Source: Tubiluchus corallicola
Taxonomy: Eukaryota > Priapulida > Priapulimorpha > Priapulimorphida > Tubiluchidae
Direction of reading: 5' to 3'
DNA length: 64,000 bases
Assembly: GCA_030141605.1 (NCBI GenBank)
Contig: JAQGDQ010000134.1
Span: forward strand, 332,816-396,815
How positions within the stretch are numbered: the stretch's first letter is position 1; each line of letters begins with the position of its first letter. The translations under genes were made by a program, and so were the position numbers. Below the pieces are notes generated by a model. It saw nothing but the letters and a program-made list of their open reading frames with translations. It ran no database searches and was not told the origin of the DNA. Positions 1 to 10,995 of the stretch are shown here, one piece after another.

Positions 1-1940
1 TCATTTCAGGGTCAATGGTTCAACGATAGGTCCTGGTTGGAATACGTAAGGGACATTGATGCTGCATGCTGTTTCCCGTGTCGTGTGTTTGGTGCATCGA
101 CTTGCGACATGACGTTTCAAAAGACAGGATTCAGAAATTGGCATCGAGTGTTGGAAAGTAATAAAGGATTTAACAAACACTCCAAATCTGCGGAGCATCA
201 AGCCTGCATGCAGTCTTGGCAAGGATTTTTGACTAAATCCCCCATCGATGCAGAGAGGAAGAGGCTCTTGGCGTTGGGCGTCATAGATCGGCAGAGACGA
301 CACGACATTCTCCCTATACTTGTGGATACTTACTAACACGCCAGCAAGACTCCAATTACCATTCCGCGGTCATGATGAGTCTGAAGATTCTGACGATAAA
401 GGAGTGTTCATGGAGATCACAAATCTTCTCTCTCGATGGAACCCTGACCTGGCTACACACCTCGCCAAGTCAAGTGCCAATTCAAAGGGATACCCCAGCT
501 ACGTCTCCCAGTTCTCAGAACGATTTGATTAAGAGCAGCGCTGATGTGATCCGTTCTGGAATTATCAAAGACGTAAAGGCAGCCAAGTATTTCGCCATGT
601 GCTTGGACACTGCATCAGACACGAGCAAGCAAGATCAACTCTTGACGCAAGAGAGACACGTGCACGAAGATTTTTTATACCTTGTCCATTCTGACGACAT
701 GAAACTGCAGGACTGTTCAACGATCTACAGAAGGTTCTCGAAGCACATGGGTTCGAGATGACAAATATCCGAGGACAAGGATACGACGACTGCTCAACGA
801 TGTCAGGTATTTACTCCGGGGTACAGACTTGAGTCCGGAACATTTCCAAATCAGCATTCTTCGTTCACTGTTTGGCAGACAGACTTAACCTTGTCATTGT
901 GGACACGTGTTCACGAAATATCATCATGCGAAACTTCTTTGGTGTAGTTGAATTCCTCTACAATTTCATCGAATGTTCCACAAAATGACACGCGGCATTT
1001 GCGAAAATCCAAGATGAGATCCTACAGCTCGAATCTAATGAACACAACAAAGCATCCAAGACTCTGCACTCGCTTTCAGCAACTCGGTGGTCATCTCGCG
1101 TCGACAACTGCAGGGCTCTCAATGACAATCTGACTGGTGTAGTCAAGACATTGGAATCCTTCACCGAAGGACCATAATATGATCGAAAAACTGCTGGAGA
1201 GGCATTCTCCCTCCTAACCTCAATAAATTATGAATTGTGTCTGTGTTTATCAATCATGACTGATCTGCTGGGAATGTCACAGATTGTTTCCAAAGCACTC
1301 CAGAGCAAAGAACTCAATGTGCCATCAGCAGTGGTTCTCATCCAAGCCTTAATTAAAGAGACTGCAGCAAAGTGAACGGAGAATGACTTCGAAAAGTACT
1401 GGAAGATTGCACAAGAAACAGCTGAGAGCATTGGGGTGCAGTACAGTGAACCACGTCGTCGCAAGGTCTCGAAAAGAATTGACGAGTACTGGCATACAGA
1501 GATAACGTAACAAACTGCTGTTGATTTTCTCCGAACAGCTCTGTTCTATGAGATCATCAACCTGATGACAAGTGCATTGAACTCTAGATTTGGTTCTGAT
1601 GTCATTCCGTTGCTACTGTCAACTAACTGTCTGATCCACCCATCAACATCACCTGCAAAGATGGAGAAAGTCAAGACTCTTTGCACCTTCTACATGGCAG
1701 ATCTCGATAAAGAAACCCTCGAGTTGGAGTACCGCTTGTTCGCTCATGCTGTCGCTGCAGACTCTGTTCCTGAACATGTCAACACAAACTGCATTCACTG
1801 AGTATACTGTTATATGACTACTTCTGGACTGGACAAACTTTACCCAATGATCCTTGCAGTTGAGGCTGAGAAAACAAAGAATATGGACTTGAAGTCTGTG
1901 ATTGAGCTCTTCTGGAGTGATGTTCTGCGTCGTTAGTACA
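1..1940 (+). mobile_element. Decayed hAT transposon, ZMYM1/DUF4371-type, cut by the window edge
   Basis: The left end lies outside the window. Fragments in several plus-strand frames add up to a hAT-type transposase with a TTF-type zinc finger, as in ZMYM1-like proteins. Near 60-230 there is a Cys/His-rich block (ACCFPCRVFG, then FNKHSKSAEHQACM). Near 530-650 comes the start of a DUF4371-like catalytic domain (IKDVKAAKYFAMCLDTASD), and near 1070-1160 a TRWSSRVDNCRALND-like block. No terminal repeat or target duplication could be placed on the right, so the end is approximate. The family call rests on motif order and is fairly secure; the limits are not. Confidence 0.6.
37..1801 (+). pseudogene. 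hAT transposase pseudogene with TTF-type zinc finger
   Basis: This is the broken coding region of the decayed hAT element. The reading frame moves between all three plus frames, with breaks near 336, 530 and 760 and further stops beyond 1130. The zinc-finger block, the DUF4371-like block and the TRW-containing block appear in the order expected for the family. The last recognisable piece (1565-1801) is a charged C-terminal segment. With this many lesions it cannot make a transposase, and the copy is clearly older than the hAT element just downstream. Confidence 0.6.
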
Positions 1941-2208
1941 AATTTTTAGTGCATTAATTCACATGTGTCGCTGTATATCGCTTTTTACGCTTTAACCTCT
2001 TTGCTTTATCTTGGTGTAATACCTGTCATTGCTTTTCTACTATACCCCTATAGTCATCCTGTAACGTATTCATGTATATATTCATGTTATGTTGTTGGCT
2101 TTGACTGTGTTGCTGAATCATTTAAAAATAGCGTTTGTTGTTTGTTCATCATCTTCATCTTGCCTTGGAATAAACAGTTTAGTAATTGTTAAAAATATTA
2201 AATTAAAG

Positions 2209-4757
2209 CACTGGTTCCCAAAGTAGGGGTAAATTACCCCCCGGGGGTAATATGTTTTTTTTTTGGGGGGGGGGGGGTAACGGGCACCCCCTGAAAATTT
2301 TTAAAACTTCGCTCGGAATGCATTTTACGTAGTTTTCTTCTCGAAGAGACTGCCTCCGGCAGGCAACACTGTGTCATGGGGTAAATCATTTGCACGTTCC
2401 CACGATCTCTGGTGCGATCCTGTGGAGAAGTCAAAGTTCACGATTGTTTCTTTGGTTTCTTCTCTATTGACATTTCTGCACAGCGTTTAGACTTTAGAGT
2501 TTAGAGAAAGCTAGGCCCCTTTTACTATCTCTCTATCTTTTTGATACTAAGGAAAAGTAAAATATTATTTGCCTAATTTGATTGTCTCTTGTTTCTTTTC
2601 CCAGAAAGGTGCTGTGTTGTTGCCGGACATCGCGTTGCAGTGCTTTTCCACGTCAAATTTCTCCAGTTTCTTTCGCAGGACGGTGCTTTCCAAGGAAAGT
2701 GATGGCGGGGAAGAAGCGAAGCTATTCCGAATGTTTCCTCGCCCACGGTTTTGTCAATTTGCCTAGCAAAGGAGAGGATCGCCCTCAATGTGTCGTATGC
2801 AACAAAGTCCTCTCAAACAAAAGCTTGAAGCCATCAAAACTACAGGCACATTTGAGGCAGTGTCATCCGGCCTTGTGAAACAAGGACCAAGATTACTTCG
2901 AATGCCAAGCAAAAACTTTGAAAAGTATTCAGTTCGGAGCGCAGGGGACAGGTGCACAGCAAGTCGTTGCTTCCGTCGAGGTTTCATACATCGTAGTCTA
3001 CGAAGTTGCAAAGAAACAGCAATGTCACACAATCGCAGAAACACTTGTAATGCCTTGTGCAAAAGCGATGGTACAGAAAATGTGTGGAGAAGAGCAGGCG
3101 AAAAAACTGAGCACTGTATCGGTGTCAAACAACACGATTCGTCGCCGAATAAACAATATGGCGGGTGATATACTCGAGTGAGGAAGTCAGGTCCAGTCCA
3201 GTCAAGTTTTGTCTTCAATTCGACGAGTCTACAGATGTCAGTAGCTGTTCTGTTCTGCTGGGATTCATTCGTTACATTCACCTACCCATGGTCAAAGAAG
3301 AATTTCTGCTGTGCCAGAATCTCAAGACGGCGACGAAGGGAGAGGACGTGTTCAACACTGTGAGTCATTTCTTGGAAAGCAACGGGCTTAGCTGGGAACG
3401 TGTTCAGCAAGTATCAGTTGACGGAGTTCCTGCCATGATGGGGGGTCAACGTGGATTCAGAGGGTTTGTGGAAAGAGAAAATCCGAGCATTAAAGTTGAC
3501 CATTGTGCCATTCATCGCTATTCGCTGGGGTCCAAAACATTACCAGCTTCCTTGAAGGTAGTTTTTGAGTGTCGTGAAGGTGGTAAACTTCATCAAGGCA
3601 AAAGATTTGAACTCTCGCGTGTTCAAGAAATTGTGCAAGCAGATGGGGGAAAGGCATGAAGTGCTTCTTTATCACACAGAAGTGAGATGGCTGTCGAAAG
3701 GGAAGGTGTTAAGTCGAGTGCTAGAACTGCGAGAGGTGATCAACAGTTTTCTGACAGAAAAGAATTCGCCACTGGCGGGTCAGTTCTCCGACAACGAGTG
3801 GGTATGTCGGTTGTGCTACTAGGCCGATATTTTTGAGGAGCTCAACAAAGGGAACCTTGCTCTTCAGGGAAAGAACACCACCATACTTGATGTGCGTGGG
3901 ACCGTCTCGGCATTCATAGGAAAACTCAAGCTGTGGAGCAGAAGGGCATCGAAAGGCGTCATGGCGCAGTTTTCTCACATGGATCAATTCATCGAAACTA
4001 ACGAGCAAGGTGAGGAAAAGCTGGAAATAGTTGAACACCTCAACGAGCTCGTCCAAAACTTGGAAAGGTATTTCCCGGACCTGGAAACAAGATCCTTATA
4101 GTGGTGCGTACAGCCCTTTTTGGCGGAGGATGGTCAAATTGAAGACGACAATTTCCCAACTAAAGAAGAGTGGATTGAACTGAGGCTCAACGAGGAAAAG
4201 CAAATGAAATTCCAGCAGCAGAACCTGGAAGAGTTCTGGATAGGAGAGATGGCCAGTTCACCAGTCCTTGCAGAACGGGCATTGAATATTCTCACGTGTT
4301 TTTCAACACCGTATCTGTGTGAACAAGGTTTTTCGTCCATAATGAACATGAAAACAAAGAAAAGAAATAGGTTGGACGTGGAAAGCGATGCATGCATTGC
4401 TTTGAGCCTGACGAAACCCAGGATTGAGAAAATGGCGTCCGAAAAACAGGCTCATCCCACTAATGGGATTTTGTTGTTGTCATTCATTTCTTCTTGTTTT
4501 CGTTTGTTCGAGTAATAATTACTCGAACGAACCTGCTCACTCAGTAATGAGCAGGTTCAGTAATTGTAATTCTTGTTTTGGCAACAATACAACAACAACA
4601 CCTGGAAATTTATTTATGTCACGAGCAAACATAAATAATTTTCCTTACTTGTGGCATATACGTGTGTTTACTTTTTGAGTTGGAGAAGTGGGGGGGTAAT
4701 GGATACGACCGGGTTTCCCGAGTTGGGTAACGGTCCGAGAAAGTTTGGGAACCACTG
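2209..4757 (+). mobile_element. hAT transposon, ZBED5-like, complete with both ends and target duplication
   Basis: The element starts CACTGGTTCCCAAAG and its other end, read inward on the minus strand, starts CAGTGGTTCCCAAACTTT. It is flanked by a perfect 8-bp direct repeat, aattaaag, at 2201-2208 and 4758-4765. Eight-base target duplications and short inverted ends beginning CA are diagnostic of hAT transposons. The 2549-bp body carries one transposase gene, now disabled. This is the best-defined mobile element in the window. Confidence 0.95.
2702..4483 (+). pseudogene. ZBED5-like hAT transposase, disabled by stops and frameshifts
   Basis: The product resembles the BED-finger hAT transposases behind the domesticated genes ZBED5, FAM200 and SCAND3. 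An N-terminal BED-type finger (CVVCNKVL followed by HLRQCH) lies at 2702-2878. A catalytic region around 3190-3560 includes FDESTDVS, VSVDGVPAMMG and DHCAIHRYSLGSK. The C-terminal hAT dimerisation block is at 4270-4400 (STPYLCEQGFSSIMNMKTKK). In-frame stops occur near 2876, 3820 and 4099, and frameshifts near 3172 and 3570. Few lesions over a full-length gene suggest a fairly recent loss of function. The start is chosen at the ATG just before the BED finger. Confidence 0.85.
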
Positions 4758-4765
4758 AATTAAAG

Positions 4766-5804
4766 GTATATTTTGGTAGTCGTCTTTTCATCGAATCTTT
4801 GGATTCCTGACAGCTAATAAATACTTCATTAATTTTTAATTTTAATTAAATTTCTGTAGCTATAGCTTTAAGTTAAATGCCAGTTGGGAATAAATAAATC
4901 ATTTTTCTTGCACGCAAAAAGTCAAGATATCCTGAGATAAAAACAACACTTGCTGAGCGGGTCCAAGAAAGTAGACAAAACCATATCGAGATAACTACAC
5001 AGCAAGCGGCGCATTGTATTTCAGCTGTGCCACCAGATTTCGCATCAGTCATTTCAATATGGGTGCACCCGGAGATAGCCAGTTTCATTCAGAAAATAAG
5101 GTAAGAAAATGCTTTTTTAATCATCTACATAGCATTTCAGAATGTGAAGTTGATTTCTGTGGTACATTTAATGCCAATTCATTGTGTAGATGTTGAAATT
5201 CAGCGAATCGGCAACAATTCAAAGATTTCTGTATTATTTTTCGATTAGATTTGGTGCCAAATTTTTTTTGCAAGTCATTTTTTTGAATAGAATAGAATGG
5301 AATAGTAAAAAGGCATTTCTGTTCAGAAATCAGGAGGCTAGTGATGATCATTGACAACAGTGGGTCACCAGACTGAGAAGTACGCGGTGCATGCCTGATA
5401 TATTGGGTGCGCATAGATTTTTGCTGTATTTTTTTTCATAACAGTGAAAAAATTGGCCTAGCAAAGTGGGCCTCACCACATGGTGGTGGTGTACAGTGCC
5501 GTATTAGTAATACAGAGGTGTATTTTCAATAAAGTACAGAGGTGCACTTTCAATAAAAAAATGTGGCCAAGTAGGCCACCTCACAGTGCCTATCAAATTA
5601 TTGGCACATAGCACCAACTATCCAAAACAGGTATCAGGCATGCAAAAACTTCATTCTGGCAATGGGAGTACCACTGTCAGTCAGGTCCAGATCGGTACTT
5701 AGTATTTTCTTTAATATTTTCCAGAGACCACGATGGAGTACAAAAGTGGACTACGATCTTCTACATAGAGGAGAAAGATTACAAACAACTGGAACAAGTA
5801 ACAG
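4766..5804. other. Non-coding stretch between hAT and Gypsy elements
   Basis: No gene is recognised. A short tandem duplication of a 24-bp unit, starting acagaggtg, sits at 5512-5559. The right part probably belongs to the 5' untranslated region or LTR remnant of the Gypsy-like element, but no matching LTR copy exists downstream to prove it. Confidence 0.5.
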
Positions 5805-6233
5805 AAAGAGGTACAATAAATTTAACTTTTTTTAAGCACAAGTTTGCTTTGTATCTGACGGCATGCGAAGCAAATAATAAAGCAGATAGTGTCAAGTCGT
5901 CGTTGCTGCTTTACGTAATAGGGGAAGATACATTGCAGTTATATAATACGTTCGAGTTTGCAGGTAATGAGCCCGATGCAGGTCAACCTGCTAACATGAA
6001 CTTTGATGCTATCATGCAAAATTCGAGCAACACTGCATACCAAAGCAGAACATTACATATGAGCATCACAAGTTCTTTACCTGTAACCAAAAGGCAGGTG
6101 AAACCATTGATCAGTATGTGACAGAACTGCGGAAAAGATGCAAAACATGCGAATTTGGCGCTTTAGCTGAATCACCCATAAAAGACAGAATAGTCTGTGG
6201 CATCCAAGATAACAGCTTATGAGAGAGACTGAG
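5805..6233 (+). pseudogene. Gypsy-like gag, 5' part
   Basis: The translated pieces resemble the capsid region of invertebrate Gypsy gag proteins: FALYLTACEANNKADS near 5845, an IGEDTLQLYNTFEF-like segment near 5920, and a DQYVTELRKRCKTCEFG segment near 6108 followed by IKDRIVCGIQDNSL. A frameshift lies near 6020 and an in-frame stop near 6221. The reading is then lost where foreign DNA begins, and its continuation is found about 2.7 kb downstream. Confidence 0.7.
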
Positions 6234-8978
6234 ACCCGGCGTGCATTACAATGCACATTGGTTCTGCTCGCTGTCAGAAATTTAATTGTAGATTGTAGTC
6301 ACTCAGACCCATTGGCAATTGTAATGCACAAACAAGCCTTCAATTAAATACCGGTACAGTAGCCACTGCTCAGCTTGGGTGACCCATACAAAGATGGCAG
6401 CACTCAGTGTCGGAGCATTCTACGGGCGTCGAAAAGGTTTGTAAATTAAAATTCTTGTGTATATGTTACAAACATAAATGTTACATAGTTTTGAAGCAGT
6501 TTTTATGCTGTTTTAAATGGTGTATTAGGTTTGACTGTACGATTAACACTGCCTGGACTAACGGACAAAGCCTGTGATGTGCATTGTAATGCACATTGGG
6601 CCTCACTGAGGACAAATGATCCTGCATTTTACCAACACTCAGGACTAATATCAGGGGCGTTTTTATCATCCCCTCTTCCTTTGTTTTGCCCCTAGGGTTG
6701 TTTCAACGTACTGATAATCATTTTACACTTTGTTACAATTACTTTGCACTTTTTCTAAAAAAATTTTCAGGAGGGTAAATCTATCAAAGAGGTACATTTT
6801 TGGGGCGGCAGAAACAGGGTCCCAGAGGTAACTTGGCATACCTAGCAACATTTTTGCAAAATTTGGGAACCTACTGTGCATCAAATTCTGTATTAAATTA
6901 AGCTTTTATGTTTTGTTTTAGTTTCTACAAGAGCAGTTGATCAAGCGTTGGGAGTGGTTGGAGATGGGAATGATAGCGAGGGGGGTTTGAGTGATGACGA
7001 TGTGGAGCAAGATGAGGGTGATGTTGACGTTGGAGATAGTAGCAGTGAGGAGGAAGCAGAGGAGGAATCAGAATCAGATGATGAGTCAGGAGGACCAAGT
7101 ACCAGCAGACGCAGATGCGGAGGGACAGGACAAGGATGGAAGAGGAAGGACTACCAGTCAAGAGACGTTGCTGACCGACCAGACAATACCTATCACAATC
7201 GTGCAGCCTGGACTGCTCAGGACTATATTCAGCAGTACATAAAACCGGACTTATTCAACATAATGTCTACAAGCACAAATGTTCGTTCGGTTGAAGCAAC
7301 AGGACAGAGTCTAAATACATCTGCCGAGGAAGTCATAGTGTTTCTGGGAGCAGAACTGTTGAGCAGCATTCTTGGATATCCACGAACGAGGATGTACTGG
7401 ATTGCTGACGTGATCAGTCGTAACAGATTCTTCAAAATCAGGAACAATCTAAAATTAGTTGATGACAACGGTGTGGCTGATGACGAGAAACAGAGGGACA
7501 GATTGTGGAAGGTGTGACCGCTGCTGAACTCGGTTCGCCAGGGTTGCTTGGTGATGCACCGAAGCAACAATGTATCCATCGATGAACAGATGATTCCGTT
7601 TACGGGGCGATACAGCATGAAACAATAGGTTAGAGGAAAACCCAATCCTGTGGGGTTGAAAAACTTTGTTGCTGCCAATCCTGATGGATTAATATTAGAT
7701 TTCAGAATCTACACCGGTAACAACAAGTTTGAGGATATCAACTCGCCATTGGGTTTGGCTGCCAAGGCTGTACTCTGTTTGTCAGAAACAATGGCAAGAG
7801 ACACTGTGATCGTTTCTTTACGAGTATGCCTCTTGCTGCTGCACTGCTGAACCACCATCTACATCTGATTGGTTCAATCATGTCGAACAGAGTATCTGCA
7901 ATGAGTGGCAACCTGCCTCCTGATGCGCAACTGAAAAAAAAACCCAGAGGCACTTCAGCTGAAGTCGTGTCAGATAATTCAGAAACTGTTCCAATAAAGT
8001 GGTTTGATAACAAACCAATCTTGATGCTGTCTACAGCGGTAGGCAAGAATCCGGAAGGGACTTGTCGCAGGTGGTCGAAAGCTGCGCAAACTCGTGTAAC
8101 AATAAACTGTCCTGCTGCCGTCATCTCGTACCACCAAAACATGGGGGTGTCGACATGCATGATCGACTTCTCAGCTATTATCGGTCCAAGACGCGAACAA
8201 AGAAGTGGACCATCAGGACAATTCTTCACTTCTTCAATGTTGCTGTTGTAAACAGCTGGATTCAGTACAGAAATGACAGAGCTGCCCTAGGAGACAGGCA
8301 CAAGGACATCATGCAGCTGATGGACTTTAAAATGGATGTTGCAGAGGCCTGGATAGCCACACCTCCTCATCAATCTGAGTCTAGCTCAGATGATGAGCCA
8401 CAACCAGGGCCATCAGCCAAGCGTAAGTGCCAGCCGATGCCGTCGCAACACAAGCGCTACAGTAGTGCGATGCACTTACCGGAAATGACTGAAATACCAT
8501 CTAACAGTCGCTGCCGCAGAGAGGGCTGCTCTGGCAGAACAAAAGTACGCTGTTGCACATGTGAAGTGTTTCTGTGTTTGACATCCAAAAATAACTGCTT
8601 CAAAGCATTCCATGGCCAGTAGTATTCAGTAGCCAGTAGTATTTCAGTAGTAGTAGTTCAGTAGCCAGTAGTATTCAGTACTTTGCAGTATTCTAGACAG
8701 ACAGACCTTACTTCAACTCAGAGACCTTACTTTTGCTTTAACTGGACCTTGATGTGATTAAAACAGTTGAACTTGATTAATTGTTGATATTGTTTTATCT
8801 TGAAATAATGTCATTTTTCCATGAAATATGACGCGACTAAGACCCATTGTGCATTGTAATGCACATAGGAGGTCAAGGTCAAGGATGATCATGAAAAAAC
8901 TTGGTGTGTAAGTTCACTAGGATCTGTATGTTATAAAAAGTCTATAATATTAAGAAAAACACACATGAATTTATCTTG
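6234..8978 (+). mobile_element. piggyBac-like DNA transposon inserted in Gypsy gag
   Basis: The insert carries a piggyBac-type transposase. Its outer sequences hold several copies of a near-palindrome, GTGCATTGTAATGCAC or GTGCATTACAATGCAC, at about 6241, 6579 and 8853, with a weaker copy near 6312. The limits are inferred from where gag similarity stops and resumes. The left junction reads CTGAGACCC and the right junction reads GGGTCTCAAG, an inverted match. The TTAA target duplication typical of piggyBac is not visible at these points; the nearest TTAA sites are at 6282 and 8950, so the true ends may differ by tens of bases. Confidence 0.7.
6948..8622 (+). pseudogene. piggyBac-like transposase (PGBD family), broken
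   Basis: An acidic, Ser/Asp/Glu-rich N-terminus (6948-7140) is followed by the DDE transposase core. Visible landmarks are WTAQDYIQQYI near 7210, the first catalytic Asp in [12 protein letters not shown] near 7576, the second in CDRFFTSMP near 7805, and a GGVDMHDRLLSYYRSK block with the last acidic residues near 8145. A Cys-rich C-terminal zinc-binding domain (CRREGC, CCTC) closes the gene at 8510-8622. Stops occur at 7516 and 7627, and the frame shifts near 7800 and again between 8060 and 8150. All family landmarks survive, so the decay looks moderate. A possible splice acceptor (ttttgttttag) lies just upstream at about 6920. Confidence 0.85.
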
Positions 8979-10995
8979 GGTCTCAAGAAGCAGAACTGAC
9001 ACTGGATAAAGTGATTAATATGTGTAAAGCAGTAGAGACAACAAAGCAACAAGTGAAAGGACTTCAGCAGGCAGAAGCAAGTCACACAACTGTGGAATCT
9101 AGGGTTCATACAGTAAAGAATTCTAGATGTAATACAAATGTAGTGGTTACTAAGAAACAACAGTGTGCTAGGACTAGTGCTAGTGGTCACACACTGATAA
9201 AGCAATGTACACGGTGCAGTACTAAACATGGCAAATTGTGTCCAGCTTATGGAAAATATTGCAAAATGTGTCACAAAAGAGGACATTTTGCAAAATGTTG
9301 CATTACAGTTATGCCGAAAGTACATACAGTCGACGAAGAATTTTTTGTAGGAACAATTTCGTCTGATACATCATCCGCTGAGTGGATAAGGCCGGTAGAA
9401 GTGAACAAAACTGTTGTAATTTTTAAATTGGACAAGGGTGCAAATGTGAATATAATTACACAAGAAGACTTTCGTACTTTAATAAATAAACTGAAAGTGC
9501 ACAAAACGAATGTCAAGCTTAGTGGTTACTCTGGCGCAGCAATCCCAGTGTTTGGAAAATGCATCATGACAGTAACATACAAGACTGTGAGTTTAAATTA
9601 CAGTTTTTAATAGTGTCACATGATAATGCTCAGTCGATATTAGATATCGATGCTTGTGAAAAACTGCAGCTTGTTAAGCAAGTCTTGACAGTTAATCAGC
9701 ATAAAGACTTTGGTGAATATTCTTCATTAATGGATCATTACAGTGATGTATTTCAAGGTTTTGGCTGTCATCCAGGTGTACACACAATTGTTATTGATGA
9801 ATCAGCCCTAAAAATAGTTCGGCCGTGTCGCAAGATACCATTTGCATTAAGAAACAAAGTTAAAACAGAACTAGAACGTATGGAGTCGATGGGGGTTATA
9901 GCGAAAATAGATGAACCAACAGACTTCGTAAACAGTATGGTTGTCGCGACCAAGAAGAATAAAGTAGACATCAGGATATGCCTAGATCCCAGGGATCTCA
10001 ATCGTGCTATAAAGCGAGAACATTACAAATTGCCGACTAGAGAAGAGATCGTGTCACAATTCGCAAATGCCAAAGTATTTAGCAAATTGGATGCTTCATG
10101 TGGATTCTGGCAGATGAAACTAGATGAGGCAAGCTCCAAGTTATGTGCGTTCAATACACCTTTTGCGAGGTTTCGCTTTCTTAGGCTCCCGTTTGGTATA
10201 TCATCAGCACCAGAGGTATACCATAAAGCAATTCATATGATTTATGAACACTTGCCTGCCTGGTGTTGACTCATCTATGGATGATATAATAATTTGGGGT
10301 GCTAACAAAAAGGAACACGATGAAAATTTGATCAAACAAGACAGGCAAACCTTAAGCTCAACAAAGAGAAGTGGGTGCTTGGCGTAAATAAAGTGACTTT
10401 CTTGGGGGAAGTCATTTCAAAGCAAGGTGTGCAACCTGACCCAACAAAAGTTCAAGCAGTAAAGGAAATGCTAGAGCCAAAAGATAAAAAGGAAGTACAG
10501 CAGTTTTTGGGCAAGATAAATTTTCTTGGAAAATTTATATCTGATCTGTCAACTAAAACAGCACCATTGCGTCAACTGTTGGATAAAGAAACAGAGTTTC
10601 TGTGGTCACATGAACAGCAGCAAGCATGGTTACAGTTAAAACAATTAATTTCTGAAGAACCAGTGCTTAGGTTCTACGACACAGAAAAACCTATTAAAAT
10701 ATTATCAGATTCTTCAATGTACGGATTAGGAGCTGTATTATTACAAAAGCATGATGATCAGTGGCTTCCCGTGGCATACGCCGGTAGATCGCTTACAGAC
10801 GCTGAAACTAGGTATGCTCAGATAGAGCGGGAACTTTTATCTATCGTTTTTGCTTGTGAACGTTTTCATCAGTTCATATTTGCTAGATCGATAGTAGCAG
10901 AAACTGATCATAAATCACTAATAGCAGTTTTTGACAAACCTTTGGTTGAGTGTCCATTGAGAATACAGCAACTCATGCTTAGGTTGCAGAACTAA
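8979..10995 (+). pseudogene. Gypsy-like gag end, protease, reverse transcriptase and RNase H
   Basis: Gag resumes with an ELTLDKVINMCKAVE-like segment, then a CCHC knuckle (CKMCHKRGHFAKC) near 9260. The protease active site reads LDKGAN near 9428, so the Thr of the usual DTG is replaced by Lys. Reverse transcriptase runs from about 9810 to 10340, with LDPRDLN, FSKLDAS, LPFGISSAPE and the catalytic MDD near 10280. RNase H covers about 10670-10990 (LSDSSMYGLGAVL, YAQIERELL, TDHKSL). Frame changes occur near 9560-9610, 10265 and 10350. The reading ends at a stop at 10993-10995, and no integrase follows. Confidence 0.85.

Larger units (their letters stand above)
5805..10995 (+). mobile_element. 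Gypsy-like LTR retrotransposon remnant, interrupted by a piggyBac-like element
   Basis: The order gag, CCHC zinc knuckle, protease, reverse transcriptase, RNase H identifies a Ty3/Gypsy retrotransposon of the kind often annotated as K02A2.6-like in invertebrates. The gag reading is split: its first part ends near 6233 and continues near 8978, with about 2.7 kb of piggyBac-like DNA in between. Similarity stops abruptly after RNase H at about 10995. No integrase and no LTR pair are seen, so the copy is truncated on the right and cannot move by itself. Confidence 0.8.

Noticed and set aside
2763-3281. 172-codon minus-strand frame
   Set aside because: It is opposite the ZBED5-like transposase, which carries the recognisable domains.
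5625-5645. Primer-binding site of the Gypsy element (GGTATCAGGCATGC)
   Set aside because: It resembles a tRNA-Met-type site only loosely, and no LTR could be identified beside it.
7738-8229. 163-codon minus-strand frame within the piggyBac-like gene
   Set aside because: It is the antisense shadow of the transposase, whose catalytic motifs are on the plus strand.
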